64,000 bases of DNA from Paracoccus denitrificans. Lineage in GTDB: Bacteria > Pseudomonadota > Alphaproteobacteria > Rhodobacterales > Rhodobacteraceae. Where the stretch lies: positions 168,089 through 232,088 of the forward strand of contig NZ_FNEA01000001.1 of the NCBI RefSeq assembly GCF_900100045.1, given 5' to 3'. Positions 8,796-17,613 of the stretch are shown here, piece after piece (position 1 is the stretch's first letter; every line of letters starts with the position of its first letter). The notes beneath the pieces were generated by a model. It was not told where the DNA came from. It worked only from the letters and a program-made list of their open reading frames with translations, and searched no databases. A program made the translations under genes and the position numbers.

Positions 8796-10355
8796 ATGAG
8801 CCCGCTTGCCCGACGCCTTGGCGCCGGCACCGCCCTTTTTCTGGCCCTGGCCAGCGCCCCGCATGCCCAGTCCGCGCCGCCGACGAATAGCATCTTCTCC
8901 CCCGCCAATATCGCGGCGGGGCTGGTGCGCGGTGCGGTCTCATACGCGCGGATGGTGGCCGATATCCGCTATGGCGGGCTGGACATCGACGGACCGCGCG
9001 GCGGGCTGATCCTGCGCGACCTGGAAATCGCCGGGCTCGGCAAGCACGAGAACTGCCGCGTTTCCCTGGGCCGGCTGCAGATCTCGGGCTTCAGCTTCTG
9101 GGGCGACGAGGAATCGCAGATGCGCTTCGACGCCTCGGACCTGTCGATCGCGAACAACTGCTTCGGTGCCAATGCGGCGATGATCGGCGTGGTGACGGGC
9201 GGCGCCCATATCCCGCTGGCCACGCTGTCGGTCGACCTGCGCCAATCCTCGGGCAGCGGTGCGCTGAATGCCGATATCGAGGCGATCAGCCCCGGCATCG
9301 CCCGCATCGAGGGCAGCGCGGATTTCGATTACGTATCATTGTTCTCGCCAGATTTCTTCGAAAAGATCTCGGCAGCAGGCCAGCCCGAGGCCGAGGAGGA
9401 CGAGTTTGCCGATCCCGGCGCCAGCGAAACCCCGCAGATCGGCCTGCGCGGCACCTTGCGGGCCGGGCACCTGTCGGTCGAGAACCTGGGCGTCTGGGAA
9501 CGGCTGAAGCCGCTCCTGCCGCCCGAGGCCAGCAATCCCGAGGCCACGCAGGCGCTGCTGACCGCCGAGCCGGGCAGCGCCCTGCACGAAACGCAGCAGG
9601 GGCTGGTCCGCGCGCTGCGGGCCTTCATGGCCGAACCGGGGCGCATCACCGCCGAAATCCGCCCGGCCGAGCCCATCACCTTCGACACGACGCTGTGGTT
9701 CGGCCCCGAGGATGCGGCGGCGCTGTTCCGGCCGCGCTTTTCCAACGCGCTGCCGACGCCGCCCGTGGCGCTGATCGCCGATCCCCGGGACCATGCCGAT
9801 GCCCGGGCGGTGGGCCTGGCCCTGGCCGAGGGGCAGGGCGTGCCGCAGAACAGCCGCCGCGCCATCGAATTGCTGATGCCGTTGCAAGAGGATGCCGAGG
9901 TGGCGCTGGCCCTTGCCCGGCTGAAGGCCGGCACCGATCCGGCCACCGCCTATCGCCATGCGCTGCGCGCGGCGTCGCAGGGCGCGGCGGGGGCGGCGGC
10001 GATGCTCGACCGGATCGAGACGCGGCTGGCCACTGCCGACCTGCTGGCGGCCCAGGCTCCGGCCGGCACCGATCTGCCCGAGGACAGCTTTGCCTCGCCC
10101 GTGGCGTTGCGCGATGCGGCGCTGGCGCATGAGCAGGGCGATGGCGTGCCGCGCAGCTATGCCCTGGCCTGGCGGCTGGCCGCATCGGCCGCGGCGGCGG
10201 GCGACGGCCCGGCCCGGGCGCTGATGGCGCGGCTGGAGGCGCGCTTTGCCGTCGATCCGGCCTGGATCGAGGCACGCAACAAGGCAGCGGATCTGGCGCT
10301 GGACGACTGGACGCGGCGCGATCTCGCACGCCGCCTGGCCGGAGATCGGCCGTGA
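8796..10355 (+). CDS. Secreted protein of unknown function with C-terminal Sel1-like repeats
   Basis: A 519-residue protein. The start at 8796 has GAGGAG 7 bases upstream and gives a signal peptide (hydrophobic core TALFLALAS, cleavage after PHAQS or nearby). Residues about 60-190 (DIRYGGLDIDGPRGG, LGRLQISGFSFWG) have a beta-rich, AsmA-like look, but I would not assign a family. The C-terminal part contains at least two Sel1/TPR-like units (GLALAEGQGVPQNSRRAIEL, and AALAHEQGDGVPRSYALAWR). The GTG start of the next gene overlaps its stop, so the two are probably made together. Function unknown; likely periplasmic. Confidence 0.7.
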   Translation: MSPLARRLGAGTALFLALASAPHAQSAPPTNSIFSPANIAAGLVRGAVSYARMVADIRYGGLDIDGPRGGLILRDLEIAGLGKHENCRVSLGRLQISGFSFWGDEESQMRFDASDLSIANNCFGANAAMIGVVTGGAHIPLATLSVDLRQSSGSGALNADIEAISPGIARIEGSADFDYVSLFSPDFFEKISAAGQPEAEEDEFADPGASETPQIGLRGTLRAGHLSVENLGVWERLKPLLPPEASNPEATQALLTAEPGSALHETQQGLVRALRAFMAEPGRITAEIRPAEPITFDTTLWFGPEDAAALFRPRFSNALPTPPVALIADPRDHADARAVGLALAEGQGVPQNSRRAIELLMPLQEDAEVALALARLKAGTDPATAYRHALRAASQGAAGAAAMLDRIETRLATADLLAAQAPAGTDLPEDSFASPVALRDAALAHEQGDGVPRSYALAWRLAASAAAAGDGPARALMARLEARFAVDPAWIEARNKAADLALDDWTRRDLARRLAGDRP

Positions 10356-11593
10356 GGCGGCTGGGCGTTCCGCTGGCCCTGGCCCTGGCCCTGACCGCCT
10401 TGCCGGCACAGGCGCAATCCGAGGCGCAGCCCGTCGAGTCCTCGACCTTGTCGCGCGAGATCGCGCAAAAGGGCATCGCTCCGGTGCTGGAGCGGCTGCA
10501 CGCGCTGCCCTCGCCGGCGCCCGAGGAGCGTTTCGCCATCGCAGGACTGGAGTTCCTGGGCGCGGTCGAGGGCGCTTGGCGCTGGCGCATGGAATACGGC
10601 ATCACGACTTTCGGCGCCCCCCTTTTCGGCTTTTCCACCGAACTGCCGCAGGCCGTCGCGCCGAAGCCGATGCCGCCCGAGGCGTTGGCCCAGCAGACCG
10701 AGGCCACGCTGGCCGCCATGGCGCGCAGCCGAGCCGCGCTGGACGGGTTGGCTGGAAACGAGGATTTCGGGCTGGCGATCTCGCTGGGCGATCTGTGGTT
10801 CGACATCGACGGTGACGGCAGGCGCGCGCCGGGTGAGGGCGCGGCCGAGTTGCTGGACGGCATCGTCTGGTCCGGCATCCCGGCCCTCGATCCCGAAACG
10901 GGCGAGCCCGTGCCGCCCGTGCTGCCGGTGATCCGCTTCGATAACGCCGATGCCGCCTGGCTTGCGGCCTATACGCATCTGGTTTCGGGCGGGGCCGAAC
11001 TGCTGCTGGCCTTCGACCCGACGCCAAGCCTGGAAAAGGTCTTTGCGACACGGGCCCGGATCGACGAAAGCCGCCGGGCCGGGAACGAGGGCGCGCTGCC
11101 GCGGATGATGGACGATGTCATCGACCCGCTGGCCATCGCCATCGACATGCTGCGCAACCAGCCCGATGCCGGGCGCACCCGCGCCGCCCGCGCGCATTGG
11201 CAGCAGACCATCGCCGAGAACCGGCAATTCTGGACGCTGGTCGGGCAGGAAACCGACAATGCCGGCGAATGGATACCGAACGACCGGCAGGTCTCGGCCA
11301 CCGGCATCGCCTTTCCGCCCGGCACCGGCGCCGCCTGGCAGGGGGTGCTGGCGGATGGAGAGGCGCTGCTGGCGGGCGACAGGACCATCCCGTTCTGGCG
11401 CGCACCGCTGGGGATCGACCTGGGGGCATGGCTGGAAAACCCCGCGCCGCTGCCGGTCGACGGGGTGTTCCAGGGCTGGGCGCTGGCGGATCACTTCTCG
11501 GACGCGCCGCCGGTCAGCCCGGAAAACTTCCAGCGCTTCTCGGACATGCTGCTGGAGACCGGGCCGTTCCTGGCCATGGTCATGCTGAACTGA
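10352..11593 (+). CDS. Secreted protein of unknown function, coupled to the preceding gene
   Basis: A 413-residue protein with GTG start overlapping the previous stop (GTGA). The N-terminus MRRLGVPLALALALTALPAQ is a signal peptide, with likely cleavage after AQA. A calcium-loop-like motif (DIDGDGRRAPGE) lies about residue 150. The rest has no motif I recognise. Conserved-looking hydrophobic, acidic composition and the tight coupling to the upstream repeat protein suggest a two-component periplasmic or outer-membrane-associated complex. It converges with the caspase-like gene, whose stop is only 3 bases away. Function not assigned. Confidence 0.65.
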   Translation: MRRLGVPLALALALTALPAQAQSEAQPVESSTLSREIAQKGIAPVLERLHALPSPAPEERFAIAGLEFLGAVEGAWRWRMEYGITTFGAPLFGFSTELPQAVAPKPMPPEALAQQTEATLAAMARSRAALDGLAGNEDFGLAISLGDLWFDIDGDGRRAPGEGAAELLDGIVWSGIPALDPETGEPVPPVLPVIRFDNADAAWLAAYTHLVSGGAELLLAFDPTPSLEKVFATRARIDESRRAGNEGALPRMMDDVIDPLAIAIDMLRNQPDAGRTRAARAHWQQTIAENRQFWTLVGQETDNAGEWIPNDRQVSATGIAFPPGTGAAWQGVLADGEALLAGDRTIPFWRAPLGIDLGAWLENPAPLPVDGVFQGWALADHFSDAPPVSPENFQRFSDMLLETGPFLAMVMLN

Positions 11594-11596
11594 CGG

Positions 11597-13210
11597 TCAT
11601 TTCACCAGTTCGCGGATGATCGTGTCCAGCCCGATGACGCCATTGCCCAGCTGGCCCTGGTTGATCAGCCGGTTGCGGCGCTGGCGGGCCTGTTCGGCAT
11701 GTTCGCCGCGCGGCCAGTTCTGAAGGTATTGCGTATAGGCCTGCACGGTATCGGCCTGCCGCGCCCGTGCCCAGGCCCGGTCCTCGCGGTCGCCGCGCGG
11801 TGCGTCCCCGTTCAGCGCAGCCAGCCTCTGCCGTGCGGTCTGGGCATGGATGCCGTCGGGATAGCGGTCCAGATAGGCGCGCAGGTTGCGCGCGCCGCCC
11901 TTTGCCCCGGTCTGCTGCCAATAGGCGCGGTCCTGCTGGTCGCGACTGGGCGCCACCGCCTCGGCCTGCGTCCGCAGCGCGCCCACTTGCGCCGAGGTCA
12001 GATAGCCCGTCACCGCATAGCCGTTGCGCTGCTGCCAGCCGCGGATGGCCGAGCGGGTCCGCGAGCCGAAGATCCCGTCCGCGCCGCCGGTCGAATAGCC
12101 AAGCGCGTTCAGCCGGCGCTGCACTGCCACCCGGTTGGCCCGCGACAGGTTCAGCCGGTTCTCGGTCAGCTCGGCCTGCGAGACCTGCCGGGGCGGCACG
12201 ATCTCGCGGGGCTGCTGGATCTCGGGTTGGCGCGGCTGCACGGGCGCGGGTTCGGCGGCAGGGGGCGCGGGGCGCAACTCGGCCAGCCGCCTTTCGGCGG
12301 CCTCGGCGAACTCGCCGCGGGGATAGCGGGCCAGATAATCCTCATAGGCCGCGACGGTGTTGGCCGCCGCCGCCTCGGCCCAGAGATCGCGGTCGGCCTG
12401 CGCCGCCCCCAGCGCATCCAGCCGCGCCTTGGCGGCGGCCGAGTAGATCCCGCTGGGATAGCGGTCCAGATAGCCGCGATAGGCATCGGCCGTGTCCTTG
12501 GCCGCCGCCTCGGCCCAAAGGTCGCGATCCGCGTCCAGCGAACCGGCCGGGGCATCCGCCTTGGCCTCGGCCGCGACCAGCACCAGTTGCGCATCGCCGC
12601 CCTCGGCCATGACCAGCCGGTCGTCGGCGCCGATCACCTCGCCGACCGATGCGCCGGGCCTGAGCAGCGCCGCCGCCGCCGCGCTGGTCGCCGCCGGCGG
12701 ACCCGAAATCACCGTCACCCCCTCGGGCGGGGTCAGCGGGCCGATGTCATTCTCCAGCCCCGCCGCGTGCTCCATCCCGGCCTCGTCCGAGCCGAGCAGC
12801 AGCACCGCGCCCGGCTGCGCCTGCTTCATCAGGTCCAGCACCATGCTGAGCGGCACGCCCTGCGAACCGGCCCCGACCAGGTCGGGCTTGTCGGCATCCG
12901 TGCCCATATACCAGCTGTCGCTGCCGCCATGCAGGAAGCGGCCGTTCAGCAGCACCACCCGCGCGCCGGGCGAATCGTCGGGCCGCAGCAGGTCGGCCAG
13001 CGCCTGCCGCACGTCCTTGACCGCCAGATCGGCGCCGGCCACGGTGCGGAACCCGGCCGCCTTCATCGCCTCGGAGGCGGCGCTGGCATCGGCATCGGCC
13101 AGCTCCGGCGCGTTCTGATAGCGTGCGTTGGCGACCACCACGCCGCGGTTCTCGGCCAGGGCCGGCCCCGCCGCAACCAGAGCGGCCAGAAGCAGGGACA
13201 GGTGACGCAT
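11597..13210 (-). CDS. Periplasmic caspase-like, peptidoglycan-binding repeat protein without catalytic cysteine
   Basis: A 537-residue protein; ATG 13210 has AAGGAG upstream and gives a signal peptide (MRHLSLLLAALVAAGPALA). Residues about 22-195 resemble a caspase/metacaspase (C14) fold (GVVVANARYQNAPELADADA, VVLLNGRFLHGG). Four roughly 40-residue helical repeats of the type RDLWAEAA...Y..YL.RYP.G...AA..RL..L occur near 228-267, 272-312, 423-466 and 475-514. A PGBD-1 peptidoglycan-binding domain (VQRRLNALGYSTGGADGIFG) sits between repeats 2 and 3, about 353-412. The whole protein has no cysteine, so the usual protease dyad is absent. Likely a wall-anchored scaffold or binding protein. Confidence 0.75.
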   Translation of the reverse strand: MRHLSLLLAALVAAGPALAENRGVVVANARYQNAPELADADASAASEAMKAAGFRTVAGADLAVKDVRQALADLLRPDDSPGARVVLLNGRFLHGGSDSWYMGTDADKPDLVGAGSQGVPLSMVLDLMKQAQPGAVLLLGSDEAGMEHAAGLENDIGPLTPPEGVTVISGPPAATSAAAAALLRPGASVGEVIGADDRLVMAEGGDAQLVLVAAEAKADAPAGSLDADRDLWAEAAAKDTADAYRGYLDRYPSGIYSAAAKARLDALGAAQADRDLWAEAAAANTVAAYEDYLARYPRGEFAEAAERRLAELRPAPPAAEPAPVQPRQPEIQQPREIVPPRQVSQAELTENRLNLSRANRVAVQRRLNALGYSTGGADGIFGSRTRSAIRGWQQRNGYAVTGYLTSAQVGALRTQAEAVAPSRDQQDRAYWQQTGAKGGARNLRAYLDRYPDGIHAQTARQRLAALNGDAPRGDREDRAWARARQADTVQAYTQYLQNWPRGEHAEQARQRRNRLINQGQLGNGVIGLDTIIRELVK

Positions 13211-13495
13211 GGCTTTCTCCTTCATCGGCGATGCTTCCTGCCCATAATCGCCGGGCAGCGGAATCGTTCCCCCGGTTACCGGCGCGACATGCACCTGCCA
13301 AGCCGCGGCAGGACACATGGGCGCGAGGAGCGCGTGTCTTGGGCGAGGCTTTGCCGAAGGGCGGCCGGGGCCGACGGATCGGCCGGGCCAAGGCCGCGCA
13401 ACGACGCGGGCGGATGGGCTGGCGGATGGGGCGCGGTGCGGCTTGCGATGCGGTCGCCCGGCCGGCGGGCTGCGGCCGAAGCGATGCGAACGTGG

Positions 13496-13521
13496 GCCAT
13501 TCCCCTGTTTTGGGGAATGGC
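13496..13521. repeat. Perfect 10-bp hairpin in long divergent intergenic region
   Basis: GCCATTCCCC and GGGGAATGGC form a perfect 10-bp stem with a 6-base loop (TGTTTT). No T-run follows on either strand, so it is not a classical terminator. It lies in the 523-base gap 13211-13733 between the caspase-like gene (minus) and the SUOX-fold gene (plus). The remainder of that gap holds an AT-rich promoter-like stretch near 13600-13625 and the inverted repeat at 13659-13697; the 13260-13490 part is GC-rich with nothing I recognise. Confidence 0.5.
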
Positions 13522-13658
13522 GCGAGCCGGCCGGAACCGCCAAAGATGCCGGTATCCACTCGGGTCCGTGTGATTGTCGCGGAAAGCCCCGGGGACAACA
13601 ATTTTATACAATTCATTATCATAACGAGTGCGCCGGCCTGCGGGCCGGTGGTGACGAA

Positions 13659-13697
13659 ATGGCATGCGCGGGCTATACCCGGGTTCGCGCATGCCAT
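13659..13697. promoter_or_regulatory. 12-bp inverted repeat before the SUOX-fold/two-component operon
   Basis: ATGGCATGCGCG (13659-13670) and CGCGCATGCCAT (13686-13697) are exact reverse complements separated by 15 bases. The element ends 36 bases before ATG 13734. Position and symmetry suit an operator, plausibly for the LuxR-type response regulator encoded two genes downstream, or a leader hairpin in the mRNA. An AT-rich tract at about 13600-13625 just upstream could hold the promoter. Confidence 0.5.
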
Positions 13698-13733
13698 ACT
13701 TCGTTGCTATGTTCTGGCCCTGGAGACAGCCAC

Positions 13734-14249
13734 ATGAATCGCGCGACCACGACCCTTGGCAGAAGAGCCTTTGTCCTGTCCGGTTCCGTCGCGGCCCTTG
13801 CGCCGGCCTCGCCGCTTTTGGCACATGCGGACAGGGCCATGCTGACGATCACCGAGCCGTCCGGCCGCGTCAGGGAGTTGCGGGACGAGGATATCGCGGC
13901 GCTGCCCTGGCAGGAGCTTACCACGCAAACCCGCTGGACCGAGGGCGTGCAGACATTTCGCGGCCCCTTCCTGAAGGACGTGCTGACCAGTGGCGGCCTG
14001 TCCCGCCCGGACCTGGCGGGACGCAATCTTCTGATGCGGGCGCTGAACGATTTCGGGATCGTCGTTCCCGCCGACGATGCCTGGAACTACGATCCCATCC
14101 TGGCGCGCGAGATGAACGGCAAGCCCATGCGGGTGCGCGACAAGGGGCCGCTCTGGCTGGTCTATCCGCGAGACCAGCGGGCGGAGTTGCAGAACGCCGT
14201 CATGGACGAGCGCTGGATCTGGCAATTGTTCGAGATCACCGTTCTCTGA
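13734..14249 (+). CDS. Exported SUOX-fold (oxidoreductase molybdopterin-binding domain) protein lacking cysteine
   Basis: A 171-residue protein; GGAGA precedes the ATG. An N-terminal export signal is present (GRRAFVLSGSVAALAPASP, resembling a Tat or Sec signal). The rest matches the small, stand-alone molybdopterin-oxidoreductase domain family (ITEPSGRVRELRDEDIAALP, FRGPFLKDVL, YPRD, WIWQLFEITV). True sulfite-oxidase-fold enzymes ligate molybdenum through a cysteine, and this protein has none, so it may be a non-catalytic sensor or ligand-binding partner. Its stop overlaps the kinase start (TGATG), arguing for a shared role in signalling. Confidence 0.72.
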   Translation: MNRATTTLGRRAFVLSGSVAALAPASPLLAHADRAMLTITEPSGRVRELRDEDIAALPWQELTTQTRWTEGVQTFRGPFLKDVLTSGGLSRPDLAGRNLLMRALNDFGIVVPADDAWNYDPILAREMNGKPMRVRDKGPLWLVYPRDQRAELQNAVMDERWIWQLFEITVL

Positions 14250-15673
14250 TGCGCCTGCGCGGTTCTCATTTCGCGCTGCTGACGATCGCAAGCTTCGTCT
14301 TGCTGTTCGTCTACTCGCTCGTCCAGCTCATCAATATCGACCAGGGTTTCCGCAAGGAGATCGTCGAGGGCAACCTGTGGGCCGCGACCCAGGCGGATCG
14401 CGAGGCGCAGAACCTGATGCTGACCCTTTATCGCGTCAGCCTGGACCGGGACATCGATGATGTCCTGCTGCGCTTCGACATCCTCTACAGCCGCATCGCG
14501 CTGCTGACGGACCGGCCGCAGATGGATTATTTCCGCTCGATCGGCACCGGCGAGCAGGTCGTTCATGCCAAGGCGCTGCTGGACGAACTCGACCCGGCCT
14601 TTTCCGCCGAGGATTTCGATTCCGCGGATGCCGATGCGCTGATGCCGCGCGTCGCCGAACTGTCATCGGTCTTGCGCGAGATCACCAACGCCTCCGCGCT
14701 GAAAGAGAGGATCGACCGGCATGCGCGCAGGCAGACCCTGCTTCGGGTCATGCAGCTGCTGCTGTTCGCGGTCGGCGGCACGTTCGTGACGGGTGTCATC
14801 ATGGCCGGCCTGCTTTGGCGGAACATGCGCCGGGCCATGCGCGCGCAAGCCGAGTTGCAAAGACACCGCGGGGAGCTGGAAAGGACGGTGGTCGCCCGAA
14901 CGAGGGAGCTGCGGGAGGCGCTCGAGGTCGAGCGCCGGGCCAAGGAGGTCTATCGCAGCTTCATCGTGACCGTTTCGCACCAGTTCCGCACGCCCGTCTC
15001 GATCATCCACATGATCGCCCAAAGGCAGCTGCGCGGCGACGAGGCGGCGCTTTCCGAAACGCTCCGCCGCAAGTTCAGCCGCATCCTGGACGCGGCCGAG
15101 CGGCTTGAACGGCTGCTGAGCAGCTTTCTTGCCTCGGCCAGCGTCGAGGGCAAGGACATCACGCTCTCGCGCCGGATCGTGGATTTCAACGAGATCGTCC
15201 GCATCGCTGCGGACCAGACCCGGCAGGCCAATCCGGGCCGGCTTCTTGAACTCGGCCTCGCTACCCAGCGGCTGGAAACGGACGGCGATCCCGTGCTGCT
15301 GGAACAGGTGGTGCTGAACCTGCTGTCCAATGCGATGAAATATTCCGATGCGCCGTCGCCGGTGCGGTTGGATACGTGGCGGGACGGCGGCCGGATCTTC
15401 TGCCGGGTCACGGATAGCGGCGCGGGCATCCCCCATGCCGCGCAGGGCGCGGTCTTCGACAGGTTCTATCGTGCGCCGAATGTCCACAGATTGCCGGGGG
15501 TCGGGGTTGGCCTTAGCCTTGTTCGTGATATTGTCTCGCTGCATGGCGGCGAGGTCACGTTCACTTCGCACATGGGTAAGGGGTCCGAGTTCATTGTCGC
15601 CGTGCCTGCTACGGGGGAACACGCCAATGAGTCGGGAGCATGCGCCGGCGACCATTCTCTGCGTCGAGGATGA
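14249..15673 (+). CDS. Membrane sensor histidine kinase
   Basis: A 474-residue kinase. Membrane segments at about 8-28 and 165-190 flank a roughly 135-residue periplasmic domain with no known fold that I can recognise. A coiled coil (195-235) leads to the dimerisation/phosphoacceptor helix with His244 in TVSHQFRTPV. ATPase boxes are intact: NLLSNAMKYS (N), DSGAGIP (G1), GVGVGLSLV (G2). The start overlaps the SUOX-fold gene stop and the last 47 bases overlap the response regulator gene. The periplasmic domain probably senses through, or together with, the exported SUOX-fold protein. Confidence 0.88.
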   Translation: MRLRGSHFALLTIASFVLLFVYSLVQLINIDQGFRKEIVEGNLWAATQADREAQNLMLTLYRVSLDRDIDDVLLRFDILYSRIALLTDRPQMDYFRSIGTGEQVVHAKALLDELDPAFSAEDFDSADADALMPRVAELSSVLREITNASALKERIDRHARRQTLLRVMQLLLFAVGGTFVTGVIMAGLLWRNMRRAMRAQAELQRHRGELERTVVARTRELREALEVERRAKEVYRSFIVTVSHQFRTPVSIIHMIAQRQLRGDEAALSETLRRKFSRILDAAERLERLLSSFLASASVEGKDITLSRRIVDFNEIVRIAADQTRQANPGRLLELGLATQRLETDGDPVLLEQVVLNLLSNAMKYSDAPSPVRLDTWRDGGRIFCRVTDSGAGIPHAAQGAVFDRFYRAPNVHRLPGVGVGLSLVRDIVSLHGGEVTFTSHMGKGSEFIVAVPATGEHANESGACAGDHSLRRG

Positions 15674-16271
15674 GGAATACATCCTTGAGGAACTGGGGGA
15701 GGAACTCTCATCCCGCGGCTATGCGGTCCTGACCGCATCGAACAGCGACGAGGCCGAGGCCATCCTGTCCCGGAACCGCCCGGACATCGTGCTTTGCGAT
15801 GTCATGCTGCCGGGGCGCAGCGGCTTCGAACTGCTGGGCGATCTGCGTGCCTCGGGCAAGCTGGCGGAAACGACCGCCTTCATCTTTCTTACCGCGCTGT
15901 CGGATCGCGAGCCGCATCTGACGGGGCTGCGCGCCGGCGCGCATGACTACCTCACCAAGCCGGTCGATCTCGATCTTCTGCATCTCAAGATCGAAAATAC
16001 CCTGGCCTTCGCGCATCGCCTTCGCGACGGCATGGTCCCGGCGGGCGAGCCGTTGGACGTTCACCTGTCCCGCCGCGAGGAGCAGGTCCTGTCCCTGCTG
16101 GGGCAGGGCGAGCGGACCGGCGCCATCGCATCCCGGCTGGAGATTTCAGAGCATACCGTTAGCCATTACATCAAGGAGCTTTACCGCAAGCTTGGCATCA
16201 ACAATCGCGCCGATGCCGCCCGCATGGCCATCTCGCTGGGTCTTGCGGGTCGTCCGGGGCTGAGATCCTGA
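15627..16271 (+). CDS. Response regulator, REC plus LuxR-type helix-turn-helix
   Basis: A 214-residue regulator. The receiver domain has the acidic pair in VEDEE (14-15), the phosphoacceptor Asp58 in VLCDVMLPG and Lys111 in LTKPVD. The C-terminal domain (about 145-205) is of the LuxR/NarL kind ([40 protein letters not shown]). It starts inside the kinase gene, so the pair is cognate. Likely target: its own operon, through the 13659-13697 inverted repeat. A role in controlling the adjacent mau genes is possible but not shown. Confidence 0.88.
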   Translation: MSREHAPATILCVEDEEYILEELGEELSSRGYAVLTASNSDEAEAILSRNRPDIVLCDVMLPGRSGFELLGDLRASGKLAETTAFIFLTALSDREPHLTGLRAGAHDYLTKPVDLDLLHLKIENTLAFAHRLRDGMVPAGEPLDVHLSRREEQVLSLLGQGERTGAIASRLEISEHTVSHYIKELYRKLGINNRADAARMAISLGLAGRPGLRS

Positions 16272-16368
16272 GCCGGCAGCCGCTTTCCCGGCGACCTGGC
16301 AGCGAAATGGGCCACAAAACCGAAGCTTGCGATGGTCAACCGGCACGCGGGGGGCTAGATTGCGCGCC

Positions 16369-16704
16369 ATGACCGAAAACCTGCCGCCGTGCCCCGAATG
16401 TTCGTCGACATACACCTATCAGGTGGATGCCCTTCTGACCTGCCCCGAATGCGGGCATGAATGGTCCCTGCAAGCAGAGGCCGAGGCCGAGATCCGCGAC
16501 AGCGTCGGGAACGTCCTGAGGGACGGCGACACGGTGACGGTGATCAAGGACCTGAAGATCAAGGGGTCGTCCTCGGTGGTCAAGGTCGGCACCAAGGTGC
16601 GCGGGATCCGGCTCGTGGCGGGCGATCACGATATCGATTGCAAGATCCCGGGCATCGGGCAGATGGGCCTGAAGTCGCAATTCGTGAAGAAGGTCTCGGA
16701 ATAG
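16369..16704 (+). CDS. yjdM: YjdM/PhnA-family zinc-ribbon protein
   Basis: A 111-residue protein with N-terminal zinc ribbon ([10 protein letters not shown] and CPECGHEW) followed by the PhnA/YjdM SH3-like domain ([41 protein letters not shown] end). These cytoplasmic proteins are widespread; despite the historical PhnA name they are not proven phosphonoacetate hydrolases and their role is unclear. It is convergent with mauN and stands as a single gene. Confidence 0.85.
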   Translation: MTENLPPCPECSSTYTYQVDALLTCPECGHEWSLQAEAEAEIRDSVGNVLRDGDTVTVIKDLKIKGSSSVVKVGTKVRGIRLVAGDHDIDCKIPGIGQMGLKSQFVKKVSE

Positions 16705-16761
16705 CGCTGCGATCATGGCCCGGTCGGCAAGGACCGGGCGCAAGGCCCTTGCCTGCGCGCC

Positions 16762-17613
16762 TTACGGCCGCAGCCTGCTGGCCATGGCAAAGACCCGGTT
16801 CGGGCAGGAATCGATGCAGCCCCCGCAATTGATGCAATCGCCCGACAGGATCAGCGGGCTGCCTTCGCCCTTCAGCGCCGGGACGATGACATGCGGCTCG
16901 GGGCAGGTGCTGAAGCAGGCGCCGCAATTGTCGCAGGCATCCCGGTTGCGGGCCGAGACGCGGACCAGCGAGAACCGCCCGACCAGCCCGTAAAAGGCGC
17001 CGACCGGGCACAGATGGCTGCACCAGGCCCGGCGCGAGACGAACAGGTCCAGCAGGAACACCAGCAGCACGATGCTCCAACCCAGCCCGGCGCCGAAGAT
17101 CAGCCCGCGCTGCATCATGCTGACCGGGTTCACATATTCCCAGGCGATGGTGCCGGTCAGCGCCGCCGCCAGCAGCGTGCCAAGCAATAGCCACAGCCGC
17201 GTGCGCCGGTCCAGCTTGCGGTCCCGCGTCAGCCCGGTCTTTTCGCGCAGCCAATGCGCGGTGTCGGTGACGATGTTGACCGGGCAGACGAAGCTGCAAT
17301 AGACCCGCCCGCCGACCAGCAGGTAGAACAGCCCGATCAGCAGCGCGCCGACCAGCGCCGGCGCTGCCACCGGCCAGCCGGCGAAAGCCGATTGCAGCAG
17401 GATATAGGGATCCGAGAGGCCGAGCACGCCCAGCATCTCGCTCGACGCGAAATTGCCGCGCATGATCCAGTATCCGGCAAGAGGCCCGGACATGAAGGCC
17501 GCCAGCGCCGCGATCTGGCAGCAACGGCGCAAGAGCCACCATTTATGCGCCGAAAGCCAGCCCCGGCGGGCGGCGGCCCGATGCCGGCTGGACAGGGTCA
17601 GCCAGCGGATCAT
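16762..17613 (-). CDS. mauN: MauN, NapH-like membrane ferredoxin protein
   Basis: A 283-residue membrane protein with about four hydrophobic spans, two CxxxCP motifs near membrane ends (CSFVCPVN, CSHLCPVG) and two C-terminal 4Fe-4S motifs (CDNCGACFSTCPEP and CINCGGCIDSCPN). This architecture is that of NapH/CcoG-like electron carriers. Its ATG overlaps the mauM stop (ATGA). Together with MauM it is the distal part of the mau operon; known genetics of Paracoccus suggest a non-essential, possibly electron-transfer or maturation role in methylamine oxidation. Downstream 16705-16761 has no gene. Confidence 0.9.
   Translation of the reverse strand: MIRWLTLSSRHRAAARRGWLSAHKWWLLRRCCQIAALAAFMSGPLAGYWIMRGNFASSEMLGVLGLSDPYILLQSAFAGWPVAAPALVGALLIGLFYLLVGGRVYCSFVCPVNIVTDTAHWLREKTGLTRDRKLDRRTRLWLLLGTLLAAALTGTIAWEYVNPVSMMQRGLIFGAGLGWSIVLLVFLLDLFVSRRAWCSHLCPVGAFYGLVGRFSLVRVSARNRDACDNCGACFSTCPEPHVIVPALKGEGSPLILSGDCINCGGCIDSCPNRVFAMASRLRP

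Noticed and set aside
16369..16704. Phosphonoacetate hydrolase
   Set aside because: The PhnA name is historical; the protein is the zinc-ribbon YjdM family and not the true hydrolase.
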